From Sphingopyxis sp. YR583 (GTDB lineage: Bacteria; Pseudomonadota; Alphaproteobacteria; Sphingomonadales; Sphingomonadaceae): a stretch of 64,000 nucleotides of DNA. The stretch is from positions 682,001 to 746,000 of the forward strand of contig NZ_FNWK01000001.1 in the NCBI RefSeq assembly GCF_900108295.1, written 5' to 3'. A program made the translations under genes and the position numbers. Below, piece by piece: positions 8,572-16,364 of this stretch (positions are counted from its first letter, which is position 1; the number at the start of each line of letters is the position of its first letter). The notes under the pieces are model-generated. The model saw only the letters and a program-made list of their open reading frames with translations, was not told the origin of the DNA and did no database searches.

Positions 8572-11361
8572 TTAGCGAATGACCTTGCCGTCGGCATCGA
8601 TCACCCGCACCTCGCCAATATTCAGCGCGCGGACGCCCGCCTCGATCTTCTTGAGGTCGCCTGCGATGATCCAGGTCAGCGGCTTGCCCGCGAGGATCTG
8701 CGCGCCCGCCGCATTGGCCGCCTCGAGCGTGACCGCATCGATCGCTTGCGGATAAGTCGCATAATAGTCTTGCGGAAGATCATAGCTGATCTGGTCGATC
8801 ACCGCGCCGGCGATACCGGCCGTCTTCGACCACTGGCTCGAGAGGCCCAGGCTCATATTGGCCTTGGCGTCGGCAAGCTCCTTCGCCGTCATCTTCTTGT
8901 CGGTGACCGCGCCTTTCAAAAGGTTCGCGATCTCGGTCATCGATTCCGCCGTCTTGTCGGTTTGCACGGTCGCGCTTGCCGAATAGGTGCGGCTGCCGCG
9001 CCCGCCGCCGATGCCGGCGCTCGCGCCATAGGCCCAGCCCTTTTCTTCGCGCAGCTTCATATTGATGCGCGAGGTGAAGCTGCCGCCGATCGCCGAGATG
9101 AAGGCGCCGCGCGCGGCATTGTCACCCTCGACACGGCGCGGCGCGATGACGCTCGCGGTGATTGCCGACTGCGGCGCGCCGGGCTTGTCGATGAGGTAGA
9201 CGATGCTTTTCGTCGCCGGGGGCGTCAGCGGCACGATCCGCTCAGGAACGCTGCCGCGCTGCCACTTGCCGAACGCCGCCTCGACGAGCGGACGGATTTC
9301 GGCGAGGCTGGTATCGCCCGAGACGACGAGCGTCGCATTGTTGGGCTTGAACCAACGGTCATGGAATGCTGTGAGTTTCGCGGGATCGATCGCGGCGATA
9401 TCGGCTTCTTCGACGAGCTGCCCATAGGGCGAGTCCGCGCCATGGAGGATCGAGCCCGCGAGCCGGCCCGCTGCCTTGGCGCCGTCCTGCTTCGAGGCGG
9501 CGAGCCCCGCCAACGCATTCGACTTGGCGCGTTCGACATCCTCGATCCGATAGGCCGGATTGAGGACGACGTCGGCATAGATGTCGAGCGCCTTGCCGAG
9601 CGTCGGCTTCATCGCCGAGAGCGAGACGACGCTGCTCTCGCCGCCGCCGCCCGACGACACGCTGGCACCGAGCGCGCCGAGCTGGTCGGAGAGCTGGTCG
9701 CCGGTGCGCGTCTTTGTGCCTTGATCCATGAGCCCGGCCGCGAAGCCGTTCGCGCCCTTCGTCTCGCGCTGCCAGTCGGCTGCGACGCCCGTGTTGACGA
9801 GCAGCGACATGTTGACGACCGGAATGCCCGTGCGCCGCGCGACGACGAGCTTCAGCCCGTTCGCGAGCTCGGCGCGCTCGACCGCGGGGAACACGGCGGG
9901 CACGGCTGCGCCGGGCTCGGGCATCTTTGTGCGGTCGGCGCCTTCGGCCGAGGCCGACAGCTGGCCGAACGGCACCATGTGGAGCACATAGTCGCCGTCC
10001 GAAAGCCAGCGTTTCGCGGCGCCCTGGAGGTCGGCGGGGGTCGCCTTGCGGAAGCGGTCCCAGCCGGTCTTCCAGGCATCGGGCGATCCCAGATAGGTTT
10101 CGCTCTCGGCGAGGAGATTGGCCTTGCCGCCAAAGCCGCCGATCGCCTCGAGACCCTTCACCAGCCCGGCGATATTCTGGGTCCGCACCTTGCCCATTTC
10201 GCTCGCGCTCGGGCCCGATGCGATCGCCTTCTTGAGTTCCTCGTCAACGATCTTCTCGATCTTCGCGAGATCGACCCCGGGTTTGGCGGTGACGCTGATC
10301 GAGAATTGCCCGCCGATTTCGCGGTTGCTGACGCTCGCATCGGCCTCGGTCGCAAGCTGCTCGTCGATCACGAGGCGCTTGACCAGCGGGGTCGTCCGGC
10401 TCCCGCCGAAGGTCTGCGCAAAGAACTGGAGATAGTCGGTATCGGCCGACTTATAGTCGGAGATGTTCCAGGTGCGGATAAACACCGGCTGCGCGGCACG
10501 AACATAGGTCGTCTCGCGGACGGTGCCGGTCTTCTTCACCACCCAGCTCGTCGGCTGCGACACGGGCGTGCCGGGTTCGATGTCGCCGAAATATTTCTCG
10601 ACCTTGGCGAGGGCTTCTGCGGGCGTGATGTCGCCGGCGAGCACGAGCACCGCGTTCGAGGGACCATAATAATCGCGGAACCACTGTTTCACATCGTCGA
10701 GCGAGGCGTTGTCGAGGTCCTCCATCGAGCCGATGACGCTGTGGCCATAGGGATGGTCGGGCGGCGTGGTGCCTTTGATGATGAGATCCTGCGCCTTCGA
10801 ATAGGGATTATTCTCGCCGCGGCGCTTCTCATTTTTCACCACCGCGCGTTGCTCGTCGAGCTTCGCCTGGTCGATCGCGCCGAGGAGATGCCCCATGCGG
10901 TCGCTCTCGAGCCACAGGATCGAGTCGAGTGCCGCCTTCGGCACCGTCTGGAAATAATTGGTGCGGTCGTTGTCGGTCGTGCCGTTCTGGTCGGAAGCGC
11001 CGATCTTCTCGGTCGCCTTGAAGAAGTCGTCGTTGAAATGCTCCGAGCCGTTGAACATCAGATGTTCGAAGAGATGCGCGAAGCCCGACTTGCCCGCGGG
11101 CTCGTTCTTCGAGCCGACATGATACCAGATATTGACCGCGACGAGCGGCGCCGACTTGTCCTCATGAACGATCAGCGTCAGCCCGTTCTTCAGCACGAAC
11201 CGTTTTGCGGGAATATCGACCTCGAGCCCGGCAAGCGGATCGGCTGCGCTCACCGCCGTGCTGCCGGCCTTGGCACCAGCCGGTTTCGCGTCAGCCGCCG
11301 GAATAGCCGTCAGCGCCACCGACGCGAGCAGCGCCGCGGCAAAAGGCTTGAACAATGTCAT
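8572..11361 (-). CDS. Secreted M16 family (pitrilysin-like) zinc peptidase, two-domain
   Basis: The product is a periplasmic metallopeptidase of 929 aa. A signal peptide (about residues 1-25, ending PAADA) is followed by an active M16 domain with the inverted zinc motif HLFEH at 96-100 and a downstream acidic segment LDEQRAVVKNEKRR that should supply the third ligand. An inactive M16 half lies in the C-terminal portion (from about residue 520). M16 enzymes of this two-half form close like a clam around peptides. The ATG at 11361 has GGAGGG 9 nt upstream; the open frame above it looks non-coding. It lies downstream of a TonB-family gene on the same strand, 463 bp apart. It is clearly related to the M16 protein at 54676-57396 (shared WYHVGS, PAGKSGFAHL and EHLMFNGSEH). 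Confidence 0.92.
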   Translation of the reverse strand: MTLFKPFAAALLASVALTAIPAADAKPAGAKAGSTAVSAADPLAGLEVDIPAKRFVLKNGLTLIVHEDKSAPLVAVNIWYHVGSKNEPAGKSGFAHLFEHLMFNGSEHFNDDFFKATEKIGASDQNGTTDNDRTNYFQTVPKAALDSILWLESDRMGHLLGAIDQAKLDEQRAVVKNEKRRGENNPYSKAQDLIIKGTTPPDHPYGHSVIGSMEDLDNASLDDVKQWFRDYYGPSNAVLVLAGDITPAEALAKVEKYFGDIEPGTPVSQPTSWVVKKTGTVRETTYVRAAQPVFIRTWNISDYKSADTDYLQFFAQTFGGSRTTPLVKRLVIDEQLATEADASVSNREIGGQFSISVTAKPGVDLAKIEKIVDEELKKAIASGPSASEMGKVRTQNIAGLVKGLEAIGGFGGKANLLAESETYLGSPDAWKTGWDRFRKATPADLQGAAKRWLSDGDYVLHMVPFGQLSASAEGADRTKMPEPGAAVPAVFPAVERAELANGLKLVVARRTGIPVVNMSLLVNTGVAADWQRETKGANGFAAGLMDQGTKTRTGDQLSDQLGALGASVSSGGGGESSVVSLSAMKPTLGKALDIYADVVLNPAYRIEDVERAKSNALAGLAASKQDGAKAAGRLAGSILHGADSPYGQLVEEADIAAIDPAKLTAFHDRWFKPNNATLVVSGDTSLAEIRPLVEAAFGKWQRGSVPERIVPLTPPATKSIVYLIDKPGAPQSAITASVIAPRRVEGDNAARGAFISAIGGSFTSRINMKLREEKGWAYGASAGIGGGRGSRTYSASATVQTDKTAESMTEIANLLKGAVTDKKMTAKELADAKANMSLGLSSQWSKTAGIAGAVIDQISYDLPQDYYATYPQAIDAVTLEAANAAGAQILAGKPLTWIIAGDLKKIEAGVRALNIGEVRVIDADGKVIR

Positions 11362-11824
11362 GAAAATCTTCCCTCCAGAATATGGTATCGGAAAAGAAGA
11401 CGTCTGGACGGGGAATATCCGCACCCTGGCGGGGGCCCGCTCGACGGACAGGCCACCGCGTTCGACCAACGCAAGGACGCCCAAACCGAAAGCCCGCAGA
11501 GGCCGGCAGGGCGGCGGGGTCTCGGGGCGAGGCGGGACCGGCGGCGGCGCACTGCAAAGCCGCGCCGGCCCCTGATTGCGGCAGCAAGTCTTTCCCCAAA
11601 GAACTGCGCAATAACGGGCTGGCGACACGGGGACCGGCCGCTGCACCGTCACATCCCAAGACGTTCGGGATCGCGATTTCCGCACCCGCGGCGCTACGAG
11701 CCCGCACCGAGCCCTGCCGATCCGGCGCCCCATATCGCGCTTCACCGATACCCGGTGCGCAGAAGACCCCGCGCGCACGCGACACCGTCCGGACAGCCCT
11801 GTCCGGACAGCCGCGCGCCGAGCG
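11362..11824. other. Intergenic region between TonB and M16 genes
   Basis: It holds the M16 ribosome site and, near the TonB stop, two palindromic 12-mers; otherwise I see no gene. The open frames crossing it are low-information GC-rich sequence. Confidence 0.5.
11785..11810. repeat. Tandem 12-bp palindromes (CYGTCCGGACAG), 14 bp apart
   Basis: CCGTCCGGACAG at 11785-11796 and the perfect palindrome CTGTCCGGACAG at 11799-11810 sit 15 bp beyond the stop of the TonB gene. In RNA they could pair as a hairpin, so a factor-dependent terminator is possible. As DNA they resemble a doubled operator. There is no T-run after them on the minus strand. Confidence 0.5.
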
Positions 11825-12694
11825 CTATTTCTTTTTCGTCACGACGAAGTCGACGGGGACGATCAGCGTCACGGTCGGCCCAACGACCGATGCCGGCGGG
11901 CGCGGATAGGGCGCCGCGCGGCGGGCGAGCGCGAGCACCTCGGCATCGAGCAATTTATGCCCGGCGCTGCGCGCGATCTCGGCGTGAACGAATTTGCCCG
12001 CGCGGTCGATGACGAGCCGGAGCAGGACCTTGTCCTCGACCCCGGCCTCGAGCGCGCGCGCGGGATAGCGCTTGCGGCCGCCGATGCGCGCGAGGATGTC
12101 GCCCTCCCAGCGCGCCTCGTCGGGGGACATGGTTCCGGGGCCCGCCGCGACGCTCCCGATCGCGGCGGGCGCCTCGCGCGGCACCGGCGCGCGCGGGGCG
12201 TCGAGCGCCGTCGTAGCGGCCTCGGCCGCCAACGGCGTATCGCCGACGGCAACGCCATGGTCGCTCGGGGCGACCGGTGAGGCGAGCACCGGCAACCCTG
12301 CCGCCCGCCCTTCCTGGGCCTCGACCGCGCTGGCGGCGCTCAGCGGTGCCACCTCATGCCGTCCGGTCCCGCCTTCGCGGTCGGGCTCGGAGATGAGGTC
12401 GACCATCATGCCTTTTTCGGGAGCGGTATCGGCCTCGGGCGGCGGCAGCAGCGCGACCACCGGGAGGAGGATGAGCAGCAGATGCACGCCGATGATGACC
12501 AACCAGATGCGAAGCGGCTGACCGTTCGCCTCGGCGCGGTCGATATCGTCGAAGGAGAGCCGCTGTGCCGCCGGACGCTCGCGCGAACCGAAAAACACCC
12601 GGTAGAGCAAGGCGCCGCCCGGCATACGCTCGACCGAGCGCAGCCCCCGCGCCCAGCGCGAGCCCATGGGGCCGATATCCTGTCCACCCGCCAT
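11825..12694 (-). CDS. TonB family energy transducer
   Basis: The product is an inner-membrane-anchored protein of 289 aa with one transmembrane segment at about residues 61-83 (LRIWLVIIGVHLLLILL). A proline/alanine-rich periplasmic linker follows, then a TonB C-terminal domain (about 200-289, with RYPARALEAGVEDKVLLRL and AEVLALARRAAPYPRPP). TonB proteins pass proton-motive energy from ExbB/ExbD to outer-membrane receptors. No exbB or exbD is nearby, so it would have to use a shared motor. The start ATG at 12694 follows GAGGACAGC; a longer frame to 12850 adds a Gln/Gly stretch that looks non-coding. The same-strand neighbour downstream is a secreted M16 peptidase, which hints at import of peptide-like material. 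Confidence 0.85.
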   Translation of the reverse strand: MAGGQDIGPMGSRWARGLRSVERMPGGALLYRVFFGSRERPAAQRLSFDDIDRAEANGQPLRIWLVIIGVHLLLILLPVVALLPPPEADTAPEKGMMVDLISEPDREGGTGRHEVAPLSAASAVEAQEGRAAGLPVLASPVAPSDHGVAVGDTPLAAEAATTALDAPRAPVPREAPAAIGSVAAGPGTMSPDEARWEGDILARIGGRKRYPARALEAGVEDKVLLRLVIDRAGKFVHAEIARSAGHKLLDAEVLALARRAAPYPRPPASVVGPTVTLIVPVDFVVTKKK

Positions 12695-12915
12695 GCTGTC
12701 CTCATGCCACGCCCGCGCGCGCAAGTCATTCGGCCTGTGCGGCGGTTCTGTCCCCTGCCCCTGCCCCTGCCCTTCCCGCTGCACCGCGCGCAGCCTTCCT
12801 GCCGGACGATGCGGGTCTTGCCGTCTCGCACGTCTAATCGGAACAGGCACCGATAATTGTCCGGGCGGCCGACCCAGCCAGCGGCCACACCCGCATCCTA
12901 TCGTCAGGAGATAGC

Positions 12916-14067
12916 ATGATTCCTCCCTTCCGCATGGCGCTTGGCGCGCTGCTTGCCGTCCTGCTTGGCGCCGCGATCCCGGTCTCCGCCTTGGCGCAGG
13001 ACGATGGCGGTGCGCCGCCAGCGATCGGCCCCGAGGGCGATGGGCCCTATGTGGCCCCGGGAAAAGGAGGCTGGACCGCCCGAAGCATCACGGCCGACCG
13101 CACCGCCGCCAGCCGCGCGATCGGCAAGCATGGCAAGGTCGAGATCGCGGCGGTGGGCAAGGTTCCCGCCTTTCGCGTCGGGCTCCGCGCGCCGTCGGGC
13201 GCGCCGGCCCCCGACAGGATTTCCCTCGCGCCCGATGCCAAGCTCCTCGTCCTTGCCGACACGCACGGCGAATATGAGATCCTCGTCGAATTCCTCCAGG
13301 CGCAGGGGGTGATCGGCAAAAAGCTCGAATGGCGCTTCGGCAAGGGACAGATGGTCGTCACCGGCGACATGTTCGACCGCGGCGCGCATCAGCTCGAAAT
13401 CCTCTGGCTCTTCTACAAGCTCGAGGGCGAGGCGCGCAAAGCGGGCGGCGCGCTGCATGTCCTGCTCGGCAATCATGAAGCGATGGTGCTGCGCGGTGAT
13501 CTTCGCTATCTCCATCCGCGCTACGGCGAAGTCGCGCGCATTCTCGGCGCGCGCGATTATGCCGCGCTCTTCACCCCCGAGACCTTGCTCGGCAACTGGC
13601 TGCGCAGCCGTCCCGCCGTTCTGAAGCTTGGCGACCTCCTGTTTTTGCATGGCGGGATATCCCCCGCGATCCTCGACGCGAAGCTCGACGTCCCCGCGCT
13701 CAACGCCGGCATCCGCGGTCCGCTCGCGGTCCCGGCGAGCGAGACCAAGGCGATGGAGCCAGGTCTCCAGCTGATCGCCGGCAGCCTCGGCCCCCAATGG
13801 TATCGCGGCTATTTTGCGAAAGGCGAGAGCCGCACGAGCGACGCCGATGTCGAGCGCACGCTCGCTGCCTTCGGCGTCGCCAAGATCCTCGTCGGCCACA
13901 CGGTCGTCGAGAAGGTCACCCCGCTCTACGGCGGCAAGGTCATCGCGGTGCAGGTCTATCCGGCGCGCGACAAGGCGAGCGGCGCCCCGATCCTCGAAGG
14001 TGCGCTCCGCGAGAAAGGACGCTGGTTCCGGCTGACCGCCGACGGCGCGCGCGCACCTCTGTCATGA
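12916..14067 (+). CDS. Secreted metallophosphoesterase (PPP-type, Shewanella-like phosphatase group)
   Basis: This is a 383-aa protein with a signal peptide (residues 1-28, ending SALAQ) that should act in the periplasm. The calcineurin-like metal-site motifs appear in order: ADTHGEYE (about 113), GDMFDRGAHQ (about 150), LLGNHEAM (about 188), HGGISP (about 245) and VGHTVVEKV (about 328). GDxxDRG and GNHE are the signatures of PPP phosphatases, which remove phosphate from proteins or small esters. The start has AGGAG 5 nt upstream. It overlaps the next small HTH gene by four bases, which suggests coupled translation. The physiological substrate is unknown. Confidence 0.88.
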   Translation: MIPPFRMALGALLAVLLGAAIPVSALAQDDGGAPPAIGPEGDGPYVAPGKGGWTARSITADRTAASRAIGKHGKVEIAAVGKVPAFRVGLRAPSGAPAPDRISLAPDAKLLVLADTHGEYEILVEFLQAQGVIGKKLEWRFGKGQMVVTGDMFDRGAHQLEILWLFYKLEGEARKAGGALHVLLGNHEAMVLRGDLRYLHPRYGEVARILGARDYAALFTPETLLGNWLRSRPAVLKLGDLLFLHGGISPAILDAKLDVPALNAGIRGPLAVPASETKAMEPGLQLIAGSLGPQWYRGYFAKGESRTSDADVERTLAAFGVAKILVGHTVVEKVTPLYGGKVIAVQVYPARDKASGAPILEGALREKGRWFRLTADGARAPLS

Positions 14068-14291
14068 CCGCGCGCTGGACACGAAGCCTGAGCCCGCTTG
14101 CGGCGGCTGACCGGCTCGGCCTCTCGCGCGCCGACCTCGTCGCCCTGCTCGACGACGGCACGCTCGCGAGCCATTTCGAGGGCTGGCATCGCCGCATTGC
14201 CCGCAGCGATGTCGAGGCTCTGGCGGCGACACGCGAGGAAGTCGGGCCTGGCGCGCCGGAGCGGCGCAAGCCTTTTGCCGATTGCGCCTGA
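14064..14291 (+). CDS. Small excisionase-type helix-turn-helix protein
   Basis: This 75-aa protein starts at the ATG in the ATGA that ends the phosphoesterase gene. LSPLAAADRLGLSRADLVAL followed by HRRIARSDVEAL is the MerR/excisionase-like HTH_17 pattern seen in small DNA-binding proteins and some antitoxins. No partner toxin is visible nearby. Coupling to a periplasmic phosphatase is unusual. A terminator follows about 235 bp downstream. Confidence 0.65.
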   Translation: MTARWTRSLSPLAAADRLGLSRADLVALLDDGTLASHFEGWHRRIARSDVEALAATREEVGPGAPERRKPFADCA

Positions 14292-14633
14292 ACCCGCCGG
14301 TCGGAGCCGGCGGCATCCCCCGTCCCGCCCTCTCATTTTTTACCGCGAGGGTGCGGATTATCCCGCGCCGGGCGTCTTGATAGCGAAAGGGGCGGACGTT
14401 GCAGTTCGGCGCCCCTTGGGTTCGTGGGGGCAGCGTGGGTCGAGACCCGTCGCCATTTGACCGGTTTCGCGGCGTCACAGGCTCCTTGCATGGCCTCTGG
14501 CGGATGCGGCTTCGAACCATCTCCTCGCCGCGGGCGCTGGCCGCCCGCGGCTTTTTTCCGCCTCTCGCACCGCCGCTCCCGAGGCCGGCGCCCGGAGAGG
14601 CCGTCGCGGTGACCTCATGGATCGGAGTAAGTG
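14292..14633. other. Intergenic region with strong terminator
   Basis: It contains no recognisable gene. A small palindrome GGGTCGAGACCC lies near 14437-14448, and a textbook terminator near the end could close either the upstream operon or a short untranslated RNA. Confidence 0.4.
14527..14557 (+). terminator. Rho-independent terminator
   Basis: A perfect 10-bp stem (GCCGCGGGCG with CGCCCGCGGC) and a 5-nt loop are followed by TTTTTT. It lies downstream of the phosphoesterase/HTH pair and upstream of the PLP enzyme. Confidence 0.85.
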
Positions 14634-15854
14634 ATGCCTAATGACCGGTTCCGCACCCCGCCGGGCGCCGACATGCCCGCGGCAGCCCGGCGCGCGCGCG
14701 CGGCCACAACCTCTCATCTTCGCCTTGTCAGCGACCGCGACGACGCGGGCCGGGGCCTTTCCGATCCCGACCGGGTCATCGATCTGCGCCACTGGAGCCG
14801 GCAAGCAATGGCCTATCTTCACGCCGAGCGCGCCCAGGCGCCCGAGACGCCGCTTCTCCCGGTCCCACTGCCCGAGTTCCCCGGTGTCCAGCTTCTGATC
14901 AAGGACGAGAGCGTCCACCCGAGCGGCAGCCTCAAGCATCGCCTCGCGCACGCGCTGTTCGTTCAGGGCATTGCGAGCGGCGCGATCGGCCCCGACACGC
15001 TGATCGTCGAAGCGTCGTCTGGCTCGACCGCGATCGCCGAAGCCTGGTATGCGAAGAAGCTGGGGCTGCGCGCTCTCGCGGTCGTCTCCGAAACGATCGC
15101 GCCCGCCAAGCGCCGCGCGATCGTCGAGGCCGGCGGCGACGTCATGGACGCGAGGCCCGGCACCGACCTTGCCGCGACCGCCGCGGAGGTCGCCGTTCAT
15201 ATGGGCGGCTATCATATGGACCAGTTCGCGCGTGCGGCCGATGCGCCCGACTGGCGCGGACCGCATAATATCGCGGCGCGGCTCGCGCTCCAGCTCGACG
15301 CGCTCGGGTTCGACGCGCCCGCCTGGATCGTAGCGGGCGCGGGCACAGGCGGCACCGCGGCGACCATCGGGCGCTATCTTCGCCATGCGGGCGCGCTCGG
15401 CACGACGCGGCTCTGCGTCGTCGATCCCGAGGGGTCGGCCTATTTCAAGGCCTTCGCGAGCGGGGACATGGGCGCGACGGGCACGTCCACGCCGCATATC
15501 GAAGGCATCGGCCGCGCGCGCGTCGGCCCGGCGTTTCTCCCGGGGGTGATCGATCATATGATTGCGGTCTCGGACGAGGGGTCGGTCGCGGGGACGCGCT
15601 GGCTCGGCGAGCGCATTGACCGCCGCTTCGGGCCGTCGACGGGGACCAATGTCATCGGCGCGCTGATCCTCGCGCAGGCGATGGCACGGCGGGGCAAACG
15701 CGGCCATATCGTGATGCTCGGCTGCGACGGCGGCGATCGCTATGCCGAGACGATCTGGGACAGGAACTGGTGCAAGGCCGCCGGCCTCGATTGCGGCGGC
15801 TGGCACGCGCTGCTCGGCAAGCTTGGCGCCGCCGATTTTCCGGCCGCCTATTAA
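14634..15854 (+). CDS. Cysteine synthase-like PLP-dependent enzyme
   Basis: This is a 406-aa fold-type II PLP enzyme. PEFPGVQLLIKDESVHPSGS followed by LKHRLAHALF contains the Schiff-base lysine region, and VEASSGSTAIAEAWYA is the substrate-binding loop of cysteine synthase and cystathionine beta-synthase relatives. The glycine loop GAGTGGTAATIGRYL and the late segment STGTNVIGAL complete the pattern. It is longer than CysK (about 310 aa), matching a secondary cysteine-synthase family whose in vivo reaction is not settled. I chose the ATG at 14634 because GGAG lies 6 nt upstream; a GTG three bases earlier is also possible. No sulfur-assimilation genes flank it. Confidence 0.85.
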   Translation: MPNDRFRTPPGADMPAAARRARAATTSHLRLVSDRDDAGRGLSDPDRVIDLRHWSRQAMAYLHAERAQAPETPLLPVPLPEFPGVQLLIKDESVHPSGSLKHRLAHALFVQGIASGAIGPDTLIVEASSGSTAIAEAWYAKKLGLRALAVVSETIAPAKRRAIVEAGGDVMDARPGTDLAATAAEVAVHMGGYHMDQFARAADAPDWRGPHNIAARLALQLDALGFDAPAWIVAGAGTGGTAATIGRYLRHAGALGTTRLCVVDPEGSAYFKAFASGDMGATGTSTPHIEGIGRARVGPAFLPGVIDHMIAVSDEGSVAGTRWLGERIDRRFGPSTGTNVIGALILAQAMARRGKRGHIVMLGCDGGDRYAETIWDRNWCKAAGLDCGGWHALLGKLGAADFPAAY

Positions 15855-15881
15855 GCGACCATATTGCATATTGGCTGTTCC

Positions 15882-15900
15882 CGGCCCGCCGGGCGGGCCG
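15882..15900 (+). terminator. Possible hairpin terminator after PLP enzyme
   Basis: CGGCCCGCC pairs with GGCGGGCCG 28 nt after the stop codon. There is no T-run, so it may be only a 3'-end stabilising hairpin. Confidence 0.4.
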
Positions 15901-16040
15901 AGCGCGCAAAAAATTCGGTCCCATGTTGCGGATTACGGCCTGTCGCGCGTCTTGTTAGCGGGGGGTAGAGATATGCAGTCCCTTGCTATCAATTTCCCTG
16001 TTTGACGGCATTTGTGCATCTCCCCGGTGTGCGCATGCCG

Positions 16041-16084
16041 GGTTGCGGCGCGGGGTTCCTTGAGAAGCGTCCCGCGCCGCAACC
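16041..16084. repeat. Perfect 14-bp inverted repeat
   Basis: GGTTGCGGCGCGGG at 16041-16054 pairs with its exact complement at 16071-16084 around a 16-nt loop. No T-run follows on either strand. Confidence 0.6.
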
Positions 16085-16267
16085 ACTCTGCCTTCGACAA
16101 TGTTGACCCGATATGGTGCGGTTTTGAACGCGCCGCGCGTCTTGCTTTTGTGGGGGAGTGGGAAGGCAGGCAGCGCATGCCGTCCCATGGCCCGCCAGCG
16201 GCGCTCGACCATGCACCGCTGACGCCGGCTGGAGGTCACGGGGGGTGACCGCGGTCAGCCGGAGGGG

Positions 16268-16317
16268 CCGCTTCCCGGCCGCGGGGGTATTTCCACTGGC
16301 TCCCGCGGCCGAAGCGG
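16268..16317 (-). terminator. Large hairpin downstream of the AceE/transketolase-like gene
   Basis: A 16-bp stem with a 2-nt bulge (16268-16285 with 16302-16317) begins 48 bp beyond the stop codon of the minus-strand gene. It lacks a clean T-run. Confidence 0.5.
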
Positions 16318-16364
16318 CCGCCAAAGCCCTATTCCCCCATCCTCAGGCCGGAACCCGCTAGATC

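Larger units (their letters stand above)
15855..16364. other. Intergenic region with three large inverted repeats
   Basis: No gene can be supported. It holds a 9-bp GC hairpin at 15882-15900, a perfect 14-bp stem at 16041-16084 and a bulged 16-bp stem at 16268-16317. Confidence 0.5.

Noticed and set aside
8563..12012. A 1149-aa plus-strand open frame antisense to the M16 gene
   Set aside because: It is Arg/Asp-rich shadow sequence typical of high-GC DNA; the minus strand has signal peptide, HxxEH motif and a ribosome site.
12752..12782. CCTGCC/CCTGCCC short tandem repeats
   Set aside because: Low-complexity GC sequence in the region upstream of the TonB start; not a distinct element.
14500..14530. 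TTCGAA near a GC-rich hairpin, considered as a tRNA
   Set aside because: Neither strand gives a T-stem or acceptor stem; the structure is a terminator.
15933..16248. Several overlapping short frames on both strands
   Set aside because: They cross the large inverted repeats, lack ribosome sites and match nothing recognisable.
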